DNA of 64,000 nucleotides, from positions 323,756,147 to 323,820,146 of the forward strand of contig NC_134455.1 of NCBI RefSeq assembly GCF_047948215.1. The letters run 5' to 3'. This document shows, piece by piece, positions 1-11,697 of the stretch (positions within the stretch are counted from its first letter, which is position 1; every line of letters begins with the position of its first letter). The notes below the pieces were generated by a model, which was not told where the DNA came from, searched no databases, and saw only the letters and a list, made by a program, of their open reading frames with translations. Made by a program: the position numbers and the translations under genes. Source of the DNA: Lycorma delicatula (lineage: Eukaryota; Arthropoda; Insecta; Hemiptera; Fulgoridae).

Positions 1-249
1 CATGATTTTTTAATTTAAATTAAAGAGCAAGAATTACAGAGTTAAAAAATAACAAAGAGCTGTTTATATAGAGAAAATGTACAAAATTATTGCCCATACT
101 AGCAAAAATTAGTACTTACCTGAATCTGGTAGTTTTTGGAAATTAATATTAATGAAAAAATACCTCTGACTTACTAAAAAGTAATAAGTTATTTTCTGTT
201 TTTAAAAAAAAAATGGAATTAATTATTAGTTCATAAACTTGAAAAAAAT

Positions 250-2180
250 TTCATTCTATCACAGACCAGATGATTAATATTGAAAATGCAATATTAATCT
301 CTTTACTAATAAACCCTGAAAAAGCTTTTAATATGACTTGGAGATATGGCTTTTTAAATCAGTTACAAGATAGGGGAATAAGAGGACGATTTCTAAGTAT
401 CATTAAAATTTATCTGGAGGAAATTCTCTTTGAAGTGTTAGAATTGTGAACCAATATTCGTCAGTGAGAAAATTGGAAAATGGTATACCTCAAGGACCGC
501 AGCTAAGCAGAACCTTGTTTACAATTGCAGTGAACAAGTTCATTACCACTATACCATTTGACATTAGAAAAAGCTTATATGTGGATGATCTTGCAATTTT
601 CTTTGTCAGCAATCAAACTGCAATTGTTAAATACAAGCTAAAGATGATGAATAACAAGCTTGTCAAAGTAGCAAACATGATTGGATTCCAATTCTAAATT
701 GAAAAAACATGTGTACATTTTTGTAGAAAAAGTTCAGCTTACAGAACCCAATTTTGGCAATGGATAATAAATTTATTGAATACAAAGAAACAGTAGTTTC
801 TTAGGTCTCACTTTCGAGAGATGGAGGGTGCACTTAACGGAACTAGTAACAAAATTTCAGAAACCACAAAATGTTATCAGGGGTCTGTCAAACTTGAACT
901 GGAACTCTGATAAAGTGGTATTGTTGAAACTTTAGAAAGCGTTGATCCAATCTAGAATAGAATATGGATCAATAGCATATGGCTCTACTAGACTCACCTA
1001 AAGAAACTCATTGTGGTCTGTATTATAGGAATCAGGCTTACTACAGGAGCCTTATACACAAGCTTAATTGAGAGTATTTTGTCAGAAGCCAGAGTTTCCC
1101 ACTGAATTACAGAAGGAAAATTGCATTACTAAGATACACAGCTCATGTCTTGGCTTTCCCAAGACATATAAATTTTGATTCTGTTTATAAACATAATTTG
1201 GCTGAACAGTATCGGAAAAGACCTACTCCTTTTCCACACTTACTGGAATAAGAAGATTGAAAATCTGTGGAAACCATTTTTTAACAGAAGTTTTGACAGT
1301 TTCCAAAAGAGAAACCCACCGTGGGTAATACCAACAGTGAAGGGCCGCATCCACTTAAAAAAGAAGACAAAATTGGGAATACTGAATGTTTTTAATCAAA
1401 TTTCTTTTCAATGATTGATATCCAAATATAAAAACTACACCCATATGTTCACTGATGGGTAGAAGACTGAGATCAATGTTGGAAGCTCTGTAGTCATACA
1501 TGACGAATCCCACTTTTGGGAACTATCTAATACAGCCAGTGTCTAGACAGCAGAGTTATATGCTACTTAGCAAGCTTCTCACTTTGTTTTACATTATAGC
1601 AAGAAAGAGTGCTTTTCTGCTCTGATTCTTTAAGTACGATCATTGCATTAAGTTATAGGTTCACATTTGATGCATTTACTCAAAATGTCTTAATACTGGC
1701 CACACTTGTATTCCAGGGAATGTAGCAGCTAATTGAGCAGACAAGCTCAATGAAGTCAACATTACTTTAGATTAGATGAATTTAAAAACCATGCCACTCA
1801 GGCTATAATAAAGGAATTGATTAGGAAGTGGGGTATGCTTACAATGAGCATAATTCCACTAAGAGCACCTTATTTTTCATTAAAATAAGAAATTCTCTGA
1901 TGTGTCGAGAACAAGTTGGTGGTGACATTACAAGACTTTGAGTTGGTCAAATTAGACTCACAATGTCATTCATGTTAGCAGAACAGATACCAGTATGTGG
2001 AAGCTGTGACTCGTACCTCACAGTGAAACATATAAAAGAAGGTGCATGCTATACAGACACTTAAGAATGAGGAAAAAATTAACTAGATATTTGGAGATCG
2101 ATTTATCTTATAAGATAAAAGAGAGATGAAAATTATCAAGTTTTTAAGAAAAAGTGTCTGTTAGATGGACTATGACTTCA
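250..2180 (+). pseudogene. Jockey-like non-LTR retrotransposon remnant (RT + RNase H)
   Basis: This is a decayed retrotransposon polyprotein. Reverse-transcriptase (RT) blocks appear in order: an 'EKAFNMTWRYG'-like block near 310-350, 'ENGIPQGPQLS' near 475-505, and the catalytic box as 'LYVDDLAIF' near 577-603. A thumb/connection region follows near 1175-1410. An RNase H-like start ('YTHMFTDG', then a stop, then 'KTEINVGSSVVI') lies near 1435-1500, and a 'IPGNVAAN-ADKLNE'-like block near 1710-1760. The C terminus reads 'TRLRVGQIRLTMSF' and 'PVCGSCDSYLTVKHI' near 1930-2035, typical of Jockey-clade ends. Stops and frame changes occur throughout, so it is dead. The 5' end lies outside or has been lost. 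The following AT-rich sequence to about 2533 may be its 3' UTR. Confidence 0.8.
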
Positions 2181-2861
2181 ATATGTGATACATTTTCATA
2201 ACAGGATGACTATTTATTGATATTCTTTTTTATTGTGTTTTGTGTTATTTACAACTAATGATGAATTTCATTAAGGATGTGTTCTTAATAATTGTGGGTC
2301 CTTTACACCTGCTTTTGATGTTTTAACATTTCTTCAGGAATTGTTTACATGTTTAACTGGAAAGGCTCTATATACCCCCGTCATGTTATGTCTCTTGTGG
2401 GGTTTTATTGTTTTATGACAAGTCTGTTTTGTAGATGATCAGCCTGAAAGACTGGCCTTTTAATCACAGTGGGGAAGTCTTAGCTGTCAAGGGCTAATGA
2501 CCACAGTAGTTGATGTTAATCATATGAAAAAAATTGCTCTAACACATGAAAATTGTGCTTGTAGAAGTCCTACTAGAGTTATTATGCATTTCAGTCAATG
2601 GTTTTACAGGTGTTGATAGCATCCATCTTGAAATGTTTAAGAAACTCCTTTATGATATTTCACGATGATATATTTAATTGGAAGTTTGTTATCTCACTTA
2701 ATATGCTTTTTATATCAAGTTTAGTGCATTTGAAATTTCAGCCTTTTCAGCATATTGAATTTACGACTTTTATGTACTTCGTGTAAAATTTGCAAGTTGT
2801 GGTTATATTAGAATATACAAAGTGTAACCCAAAAGGGTAGTCATTTGATTGACACTTCCTT

Positions 2862-3270
2862 TAGGAATTTCTAAAAGACAAATGTTCAGTATCTGAGTAG
2901 TAACAGCACTCTCAAGAACAATAAAGTTAGAAAAGAATGTTTCTCAAGGTAGTGTGTCAACTTAAATATCATTTGTGCCAATCAGTATAATAAACAATTT
3001 AAATAAACAGATCTTGTATTTATTATTTACTGATGAATTTGTAACAAACATATCTTAGTGCTCCATTATAGAGTTTCATTCAAAATTCAATCATTTTTAG
3101 AAGGCTTAGTAAAAGAAATTGGTATAAAATTCTCAGATACTAAAACAAAATTTACAAATGTTTGAGATGTATAATTTAAAAAACAAGTGGTAAATTATTT
3201 TAAAAGAAAGGAATCTTTATTAGGAGTAACATCAACCTATAGAAATTTTACTCCTTTGATTTGATAAACA
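2862..3270 (+). pseudogene. Second Jockey-like reverse transcriptase fragment
   Basis: A short RT fragment reads in one frame, with stops, as 'KRQMFSI', 'LSRTIKLEKNVSQGSVST', then 'NNLNKQILYLLFTDEFV' and 'GLVKEIGIKFSDTKTKF'. These match the Jockey pattern of the 'NGVPQGSVLS' block, the 'LLYADDFVIY' catalytic box (here degraded to TDEF) and the following 'GFKFSPxKTK' block. It repeats blocks already present in the element just upstream, so it is a separate copy. No ends are visible. Confidence 0.7.
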
Positions 3271-3465
3271 ATTAATATAATAGATTATAATAGATAAATT
3301 GAGATTTAAAAAAAAACACTGTTTAAGAATTCATATTCATTTACAGTAATGACACACATTCACTTACAAACAGAAAACAACTTCATCCATCAGAATCAAC
3401 CTTTGCAAATCATCTCATGTGATCAGAGTGCATGAAGTATAATAAAAAATTATTTGACTTTGGCT

Positions 3466-4172
3466 CATAAAAACAAAAATGTTATACCTACTTAGTTCAG
3501 TGACTTGTCCTCTTCAAAGTAGGCCTACTCTTACTCTTGCTTCAGCAAAAAGAATGACCGTTGGGATATATTGTACAGAAAACACCTAATTTTGGGGACT
3601 CCTTTTCACATTGTAAGATGTCATGGGGATTTTCTAACCCCCAGATATGGTCTTTATGTTTGTTAACTTTCCCACTAAAATGAAATGTTGACTCATCACT
3701 AAACACCACATGATTATGAGATTTGCCATCTTGTCATCTTCATGCTGCAAAATTTTGTTTGTGAAGTCGGCTTGCACGTATTCACTAGATTTCAAGTCTA
3801 ATAAGCTGTAAGTGGTATGGATGCATATGTAAGCATTTTCTTAAAATATTCCACAGTGTCATCACCATCATTGCTAGTTTGTAGCTGAATTTTCCTAATA
3901 GATTTTTTTAAACTATACTGGAAAGACTCTCCAACACGTTTAACATTTTCTTCAGACACCATTGGGCTTCCTATATTTCCCTTTATTCATTTGACATCCA
4001 GTTGTTTTAAATTGATTATGCCATTGAAAAATGTTTTTGTCACTTGGAGATCACGATTAAAATTGCTATGGAATGCGTGTTGAACTGTAATGACAGATTC
4101 ATACTTAGTAAACTGCAGAATACAGAAGGCTTTCTGTTCAGGAGTCATCACCTTTGCTAGTGGCACTGACAA
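3466..4172 (-). pseudogene. Tc/mariner-like transposase remnant with N-terminal HTH ('PEQKAFC' type)
   Basis: The minus-strand frame from 4172 starts MSVPLAKVMTPEQKAFCILQ, the helix-turn-helix N terminus (DUF4817-like) of a transposase family common in insects. Downstream on the minus strand come degraded blocks resembling 'SEENVKRVGESFQYSLKKSI' (near 3960-3890) and '[14 protein letters not shown]' followed by 'IWGLENPHD' (near 3700-3610), the region around the first catalytic Asp. Several stops and frameshifts interrupt it, and the C-terminal third is missing. Related remnants lie at 32677-33561 and 51060-52210. Confidence 0.75.
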
Positions 4173-4969
4173 GCTGAAAGTTAGGGAATCAATCTACAGC
4201 TATAGACATACTTTTTGCTCTTTGATTCTAGCTTTAAGTCAACAGTGAATACATCATCTAAAAATATATTATAACAAATTAGAACCCCAAAATTCTTTGT
4301 TGGTGCACTCAATTAAATCTTCATTATTTGGGCTCAGCATTAAAACGCTACATTTCCCAGATCCTAAAAATTCTTTAAACATATATAATAAACCCTAAAT
4401 ATAATAGATTTGATTCATATGAACTGTGCAGTGATTGTGAATTGATAAAAATAAAACTATAAAACTATTATACTTTTAGTAAAAGATTAACATCTTATTA
4501 GTGAGTAAAAAAAAATATATAGATTTATTTATATAATGTAAGTGAATTTGCAAAACATACAACACAATTGTTCTAAATCTAAATCACATTTAGTCTATAG
4601 ATGGTAGAATACCTGTGGTACAACTTTGTAAATTTATAATCTGGAGAAAGTTTCCACAATATTGAATTACATGACCATTATGCACATACGTAACAGTAAA
4701 GTGATTCTCCTAAAGTTGCGTATTTTTAGTAATTTTCTACCTCTTATGTGATAATATATTTCAAGGTTAATATTTAAAGAGCCCCTGAAGTTACTGAAAG
4801 CATTCAGATATGAAGTAATGTATTTAATTAATTTAGTTTAATTAGTTATTAAAGAATTTAATTTTACAACATTCTCACTGCTGATATCATGGATAAAAAC
4901 AAGATTTTATCTTTAAAATAATATTATCTATACAATAAAAAATTGTAATTCATCAGAAAACTGCCGAGA

Positions 4970-5479
4970 AGACTATCATACTTTATGTAGAAACTGAGAA
5001 TGATGTGCAGGCAGTAACATTACTGATACTAAGAGATTGTGATTTGGAGTTTATTGTTAAACCACATGGTTCTTTAAATTACTCAGAAGGTAAAGTTGTA
5101 TATTGTGATCTCATCAACTGTAGAGATCAGGAAATTGTCAAACAACTAGCAACCCAAGGGTCATTGAATTTGGCAATTGCCCATGAGAAGGATAAAGAGA
5201 TATTGTCCTCCTCTTCCTCATATATATTGACCTTCATCAGCCTAGTCTACTTGAGAAGATATAAGCTGGAATATATAGCCTTGATATACATGCTTATGTA
5301 CCACTACCACCAAGTGCTGCTTTAAGGGTAACTGCTTTGGACTTCTGGCTGAATAATGGAGCAAAACCAGCAGTTTTACAGGTTTACAAAAAAAAAAAAA
5401 ATGGAAGGTGATCCAGAAGAGAAAGAAAGGATGGCCAAAAAGAAAGCCCAGATCATGAAGACAAATCTAAATGATGTAT
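4970..5479 (+). pseudogene. Possible retrocopy of an unidentified conserved gene
   Basis: An open frame (5005-5325) reads like an ordinary conserved protein rather than AT-rich noise: 'VTLLILRDCDLEFIVKPHGS', 'NYSEGKVVYCDLINCRDQEI', 'QLATQGSLNLAIAHEKDKE'. A second frame continues after a shift near 5205: 'DLHQPSLLEKI', 'HAYVPLPPSAALRVTALDFW' and 'NNGAKPAVLQVYKKK'. After a run of 14 A (about 5388-5401), a third piece reads 'MEGDPEEKERMAKKKAQIM'. Blocks in shifted frames without splice sites suggest a processed, decayed copy. I cannot name the parent; it could also be the body of an unrecognised TE gene. Confidence 0.4.
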
Positions 5480-6318
5480 AAGTACATGACAGTGTAATGA
5501 CAGAAAGATAGGCAAACCTATATTTAATCAATAGTAAAAGTAATAGTATTTAATCAATAGCACAAGTGTAGAATGCACAGAGTCATTAAACCTGGTATGC
5601 TTTTGACAAATTGTTAATGACTATTTTTCTGTTTACTGATAGTGCCAGCTGTCAAAAAAAAAAATAATAATAAACACAAAAGTGAATGTAAATCCAGTTT
5701 GTTCAGAGTGGTACTATTCACAAACATACGCAAGTCATGCACAATCACATCATATTTATTATTAATAGAAAAAGAGGAGAAGATAATTAAAAAATAAGTG
5801 TAAAACATTTTAATAACCAAGTTAATTAAAAGCCAGTGGCAAATATACTGCATTTAGAGATTCATGATAAAACATTTTTTTTTTAAAGAAATGAAATTTC
5901 TGTAAGAACACTTTTCTATGATGAAAAATATGTTAAGAAATTACAATTTTCTAATCTGTAACGTAATAGTTATTCTACATCTTATGAAAGTTAAATGAGT
6001 TAGGCGATCTACATAATCTTTTTTAGAAAATTAAAAACTACTTATTCATAAAATGAGTACACAAGAATTTTACTCTGTATTTTTCATTTGTTTAGGTGTA
6101 ATGAAATTGAATTTTTTTTTAATAAATATATACTGGCATTGACTATAGTACTCATTAGCCACTAATAAGTGCTGGTATATATTATCTGTTTTCATTGTTA
6201 GCCAACAAAGAAGTTCCTTTTAAATCTAGTATAACAGATTCAACTGATACTGAACTTTTTCCTTTGCCTTAATTTTAATGATAGGCTAGGTTTAGTTTTA
6301 AATCTACAGGCTGACCTC

Positions 6319-6657
6319 CCAACACCCACCAGGTTGGTCTAATGGTGAACTCGTGTTTGCTAATCAGCTGATTTGGAAGTCAAGAGTTCCAGCATTCAAG
6401 TCCTAATAAAGGCAGTTATTTTTATACGGATTTGAATACTAGATCACGTACACTGGTGTTCTTTGGTGGTTGTGTTTCAATTAACCACACATCTCAAAAA
6501 TGGTCGACCTGAGACTGTACAAGACATTTATACATTTCATTTACACTTATACATATCTCATTCATCCTTCATTCATACTTCAAATTCATCCTCTGATGTA
6601 ATACCTGACAGTAATTCCCAGAGGTTAAACAGGAAAAAGGAAGAAAAAGAAGAAAGG
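6319..6657 (+). mobile_element. tRNA-derived SINE, family A, full-length copy
   Basis: The head resembles a tRNA gene. An A box TGGTCTAATGG at 6335-6345 fits TRGYNNANNNG, and a B box attcaagtcc lies at 6394-6403. A tRNA-unrelated body follows, starting near 'aaaggcagttatttttata' and containing 'ggtttcaattaaccac'-like sequence. It ends in a purine-rich tail. The direct repeat tgacctc flanks it at 6312-6318 and 6658-6664, a plausible target-site duplication. The open frame inside has no coding character. Partial copies lie at 14187-14356 and 50222-50465. Confidence 0.8.
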
Positions 6658-6679
6658 TGACCTCTCATTATGCTAGGCA

Positions 6680-8345
6680 GCTCTGATAAGTGTATGTCTT
6701 TTATGACAAGTAAAAAATCTTAGATGGCAAAAAAAATAAAAAATTCAACTTATACTTAAAAAGGCTTAACGTCTAATGTAGTGTAAAATCTCATTCACTG
6801 TGCTAACGAAGTTAAAAGAGGATAAGTTTATTACATATCAGAAGTCAAGTATAAAATGTGAAGTTTGTTAGGGAAGATCCATTGACAATACTATTCTTGT
6901 GAAAGGTGACACTGCTACTATGAATATTAATGATTTGGTTACAATTGGTGAATTTAAATCACAAAATGAGGATTAATTCCTTGATGACAAAGAATGTAGT
7001 GTTAATATGATTATGACTGATCTGATGTAAAATTATTCTAATTATCTGATATAAAAAAAAATCTAAATATTATGTATTGAATAGCATTCTGCTAAAATTG
7101 AGCCAAAGATAAATGACAGCTCTGTGGAGAATACAGCATGGAATACTGTAGTTAAGAGATACAGAAATTAAATAATAAATCTCATCCTGGCATCGAGATA
7201 AAAAAAGTACAGTCGTATGAAACTGGAACTAACAGGCAAAAAGCAAGAAATGGTGGAACCGAAAAAGGGTGTTATGTGGAAAAAGATTCACAGTGAAAAT
7301 TACTACAAAGGAGCTTGATGAATTGTTAAGTGGACTGAATTTAAAATATGTTATGTACTAGACTGAGGATAAATTCTGATATTCATAATTTCTTCCATCA
7401 TCTATGATACTGATTTAAATCTAATAAATAATCCTGGTAATACAATTTTTTTAAGATGAAAATAAATTACCAGAGGGTGATTAAATAGAGCCAGAGATGG
7501 ACAAAAATATTTACATTAAAATAAGTATTTTAATGTAAAAATAGTATTTTCATTTATTATCAAAACACCAAAGGATTAAGAATGAGATGGTATATAACTT
7601 TTTGTCACTCATGGTTTACACAGGATGATATTGCTTATTTAATATAGATTTTATTCCAGATACAAAAGAAAGAGCAGTATTCCAGATACTATTTACATAT
7701 CTGAAAAAAAGAAAGTTAGTTGAAGAAAAAATTAGTTGACTTGTAGCAACTGCTTTTTATTTTTTTCTCGTCATTGGTTTTGAATGCTAATTTGTTTTTG
7801 AAGGTTAAGTAAAATAGAGTATGATATTATGTTGGTTGATTTTAATATAGCAAATATTTATTGGATTATCGATAATTTGGCTCAAAATAGGTTTTTATGC
7901 AAGGATTAGGGCTAAGTTAATATTTGATGTGATCAATTTAATCCTAATAATATAAATGGTCAGTGATTTTGAGAAATCTGTATTGAATTTTGTGATTGCC
8001 AATTTTGATTTGGATATTGAAGAGAATGTAGAGGGTTAATACTCATAAATAGGTTTCATTTTTTTTATTCTTTAATGGCAATTACCCACATCTTATTGAT
8101 GTAGAAAAGAAATTAACTTGAACACATTACTACAACTGAAGAGATTACTTGCATTTGCTTCAGCAAGAAAATTAAATCATAGGAGTAATGTTTCCTTATG
8201 TAGTTATATTGCTGTAACAAATTTAAGAATATAATTACTGTTGTAAAAAAAATATACCATTAATGAGTCAAAAATCAGCAAAATATCATTTTTGTTTTTC
8301 GAAGAGCTTGATTAACAACCTAAAGAGGAAGACAATGTTGTTTTA
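6680..8345 (+). pseudogene. Decayed non-LTR element: endonuclease-domain remnant
   Basis: Near 7835 a frame reads 'VDFNIANIYWIIDNLAQN', matching the GDFN block of apurinic-type endonucleases in Jockey-like elements. 'SVLNFVIANFDLDIE' follows near 7980-8030, matching the 'LDFVITNF' block that precedes the catalytic SDH. Spacing and order fit a single endonuclease domain, with stops throughout. The stretch 6680-7800 has scattered codon-like pieces ('NINDLVTIGEFKSQNED', 'EPKKGVMWKKIHSENYY') that may be ORF1 of the same element, but I cannot confirm this. Boundaries are soft. Confidence 0.5.
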
Positions 8346-8409
8346 AATATTTTCAAATTGTCAGATTGTAATGAATTTCCTTGCTTTTGAAAATTGGCAG
8401 CCAATTTAT

Positions 8410-8605
8410 GTTATTTGCACTCTGGGGTGGAGTAGCATCCTGCCTTTAATGCAGAAGGTTTCAGTTTCAAATCCCAATCAGGTGTGGCAATTTCCACATA
8501 ATAAAAAATTATCATATCTATTTCCATGCACTTTGAGCTCTTTAGTGATTAATGATCTAAAAACAATTATAATAGAAAACATTGTTAACGAAAATAATTA
8601 ATATA
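8410..8605 (+). mobile_element. tRNA-derived SINE, family B, decayed
   Basis: The segment contains a tRNA-like stretch: 'ggtggagtagcatcctgcct' then 'ggtttcagtttcaaatccca', with a B-box-like 'gtttcaaatcc', then 'atcaggtgtggca'. The same 'aaatc(c/a)...tcaggtgtggcat' tail-of-tRNA motif recurs at 50515-50545. This supports a repeated SINE rather than a functional tRNA. No complete cloverleaf forms and the ends are unclear. Confidence 0.5.
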
Positions 8606-9213
8606 AAATTCTACAAAGTTGATTATAATTTTGATGATGTGTGACCAACATTGAACATGATGAAATTTTATATAAATTTTACTCTTCAGCAGTAAATTAA
8701 AATATGATGTAGAATGTAATATTGAATAAGAAATCATAAATCGGTGTAATCATAAGAAATCAGACATATAATGATTATTAATTCTATTTGCACACTGTTT
8801 CACCTATGTAAGCAAAAAAACAACTTCTTTTTAGAGCTTAGTTTTGGAGAATTTAATTACATTTTAGATATTGGATTATTAAATAAATTAAAGAATAAAT
8901 TATATGTTAATACCTACTCTATGAATCATGAGACCTTGCCGTTGGTGAGGGGGCTTGAGTACTCAGTGGTACAGAGTAGCTGGACCGAAGGTGCAACCAT
9001 ATCGGAGAGGTATCTGTTGAGAGCCAGACTAAGGAATAATTCCTGAAAGAGGGCAGCAGCTCTTTCAGTAGTTGTTAGGGGCGTGAGTCAGGACGACTTA
9101 AACGGCCATATCAACATCTCTCAGTCCTCTGAGTACTGCGCAGATGAAAGCAATGGAAAACTACAGCTGCTTTTTTTCCAAGAAAATGTGGCTCTCTGCA
9201 TTTTCATATAGCA

Positions 9214-10637
9214 ATGATGGAGGTGCCTTCCTTGGTAAAATATTCCGGAGGTAAACTAGTCCCCCGTTCGGATCTCCGGGTGGGGACTACCAAGGAGGCG
9301 GTCACCAGAAAATTAAAAAATAACATTCTACGAGTCGGAGCGTGGAATGTTAGAAGTTTAAAAAAGGGTGGTAGGCTGGAAAATTTAAAAAGAGAAATGG
9401 ATAGGATAAATGTGGATGTAGTAGGAATTAGTGAGGTTCGGTGGGAAGAGGAAAGCGACTTTTGGTCAGGTGATTTTAGAATAATAAATCAGCTTCAAAT
9501 AATGGGCAGGCAGGAGTAGGTTTCATAATGAACAATAAGATATGGGAAGAGAACAGAGTATTTCAAAACGCATAGCAATAGAATCATTGTAATAAGGATA
9601 AAATCAAAACCTAAACCGACAATGATTGTTAGCGTCTATATGCCTACAAGCGCCCATGATGATGATGAGGTAGAGTGTGTATACGAAGAGATTGATGAAG
9701 CAATTAAACATGTAAAAGGAGATGAAAATTTAATAATAGTTGGAGATTGGAATGCAAGCATTGGAAAGGGCAAGGAAGGAAATATAGTAGGTGAATACAG
9801 GCTGGGCAAAAGGAATGAAAGAGGGAACAGACTTACAGAGTTTTGCACAAAGTATAATTTAGTAATTGCCAACATCCAATTTAAAAATCATAATAGAAGA
9901 ATATACACTTGGAAAAAGCCAGGTGATATGCAAGGTATCAGATAGATTATATCATAGTTAAGCAAAGATTTAGGAATCAACTCGTTGACTGCAAAACTTA
10001 CCCTGGAGCAGACATTGATAGCGACCATAATTTGGTGATAATGAAATGTAAATTGGGATTTAAAAACCTGAAGAAAAGGTGTCAGATGAATCGGTGGAAT
10101 TTAGAGAAGCTTGAGGAAGAGGAGGTAAAGAAGATTTTTGAGGAGGACATCGCAAGAGGTCTGAGTAAAAAAGATAAGGTAGAAAATGTAGAAGAAGAAT
10201 GGGAGAATGTTAAAAAGGAAATTATTAAATCAGCAGAAGCGAACTTAGGCGGAACAAAGAGAACTGGTAGAAAACCTTGGGTTTCAGACGATATATTGCA
10301 GCTGATGGATGAATGTAGAAAATATAAGAATGCTAGTGATGAAGAAAGTAAAAGGAACTACCGACAATTAAGAAATGCTATAAACAGGAAGTGCAAACTG
10401 GCGAAAGAAGAGTGGATTAAAGAAAAGTGTTCAGAAGTGGAAAGAGAAATAAACATTGATAAAATAGACGGAGCATACAGGAAAGTTAAGGAAAATTTTG
10501 GGGTACATAAATTAAAATCTAATAATGTGTTAAACAAAGATGGTACACCAATATGTATTACGAAAGATAAAGTCGATATATGGGTGGAATATATTGAAGA
10601 GTTATATGGAAGAAATGAATTAGAAAATGGTGTTTAG
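9214..10637 (+). pseudogene. Endonuclease and linker part of RTE-like polyprotein (copy 1)
   Basis: Three adjacent open pieces (9214-9519, 9622-9945, 10032-10637) encode the apurinic-type endonuclease and the basic linker before RT. The catalytic landmarks are visible: Asn in 'AWNVRSL', Glu in 'GISEVRW', 'VGDWNAS', and '[11 protein letters not shown]' reached after a frameshift near 9935-10035. The 10032-10637 piece is rich in Lys/Glu and ends at a stop near 10636. The same protein is read on the minus strand at 36300-37760, so the breaks in the two copies can be compared directly. Confidence 0.85.
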
Positions 10638-11673
10638 GAGAAAAGAGGAAGAAAGGGAAGAAACAATACTGAAATCTGAATTTAAGAGAGCATTAAAAGA
10701 TTTAAATGGTAGAAAGGCTCCTGGAATAGACGGAATACCTGTAGAATTACTGCGCAGTGTAGGTGAGGAAGCGATTGATAGATTATACAAGCTGGTGTGT
10801 AATATTTATGAAAAAGGGGAAGTTCCGTCAGACTTCAAAAAAGTGTTATAGTCATGATACCAAAGAAAGCAGGGGCAGATAAATGTGAAAAATACAGAAC
10901 AATTAGTTTAACTAGTCATGCATCAAAAATCTTAACTAGAATTCTATACAGAAGAATTGAGAGGAGAGTGGAAGAAGTGTTAGGAGAAGACCAATTTGGT
11001 TTCAGGAAAAGTATAGGGACAAGGGAAGCAATTTTAGGCCTCAGATTAATGGTAGAAGAAAGATTAAAGAAAAACAAACCAACATACTTGGCGTTTATAG
11101 ACCTAGAAAAGGCATTCGATAACGTAGACTGGAATAAAATGTTCAGCATTTTAAAATAATTAGGGTTCAAATACAGAGATAGAAGAACAATTGCTAACAT
11201 GTACAGGAACCAAACAGCAACAACAGTAATAATCGAAGAACATAAGAAAGAAGCCGTAATAAGAAAGGGAGTCCGACAAGGATGTTCCCTATCCCTATTC
11301 GACAATCGGAGGATCTGAGAAGAAAAGATTAGAAGCTTTTGAAATGTGGTGCTATAGGAGAATGTTAAAAATCAGATGGGTGGATAAAGTGACAAATGAA
11401 GAGGTATTGTGGCAAATAGATGAAGAAAGAAGCATTTGGAAAAATATAGTTAAAAGAAGAGATAGACTTATAGGCTACATACTAAGGCATCCTGGAATAG
11501 TCACTTTAATATTGGAAGGACAGGTAGAAGGAAAAAATTGTGTAGGCAGGCCACGTTTGGAATATGTAAAACAAATTGTTAGGGATGTAGGATGTAGAGG
11601 GTATACTGAAATGAAACGACTAGCACTAGATAGGGAATCTTGGAGAGCTGCATCAAACCAGTCAAATGACTGA
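10627..11673 (+). pseudogene. Reverse transcriptase and C-terminal part (copy 1), lacking the catalytic box
   Basis: RT fingers and palm appear in two frames (10627-10851, 10854-11159). The sequence then jumps near 11296-11302 straight to the C-terminal region (11344-11673, '[15 protein letters not shown]', '[14 protein letters not shown]'). In copy 2 the intervening segment encodes '[20 protein letters not shown]'. Without it this copy cannot encode an active polymerase. The open frame on the opposite strand (10916-11305) is a shadow. Confidence 0.88.
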
Positions 11674-11697
11674 AGACAAAAAAAAAATATGTTAATA

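Larger units (their letters stand above)
8913..11686 (+). mobile_element. RTE-like non-LTR retrotransposon, copy 1, internally deleted
   Basis: The element runs from a 5' end shared with copy 2 (near 'ctctatgaatcatga') to a 3' oligo-A tract. The 11-bp target-site duplication atatgttaata flanks it at 8902-8912 and 11687-11697. One polyprotein is split by frameshifts and stops. The endonuclease reads '[12 protein letters not shown]', '[14 protein letters not shown]' and '[13 protein letters not shown]' (9214-10060). The RT reads '[17 protein letters not shown]', 'MIPKKAGADKCEKYRTISL', '[15 protein letters not shown]' and '[16 protein letters not shown]' (10627-11159). A C-terminal domain follows ('[13 protein letters not shown]', 11344-11673). 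About 495 bp between 'FDNVDW' and the C terminus, including the FADD box, are missing relative to copy 2. Database entries often name such frames 'craniofacial development protein 2-like'. The clade is RTE-like by endonuclease style; the A-tail leaves this open. Confidence 0.92.

Noticed and set aside
6335..6403. Possible functional tRNA gene from A and B boxes
   Set aside because: No cloverleaf forms, and the segment is the head of a repeated SINE.
9636..9875. 79-aa minus-strand open frame
   Set aside because: Shadow of the RTE-like endonuclease domain of copy 1.
10916..11305. 129-aa open frame on the minus strand
   Set aside because: It lies opposite the RTE-like reverse transcriptase; the plus-strand frame has the family motifs, so this is a shadow.
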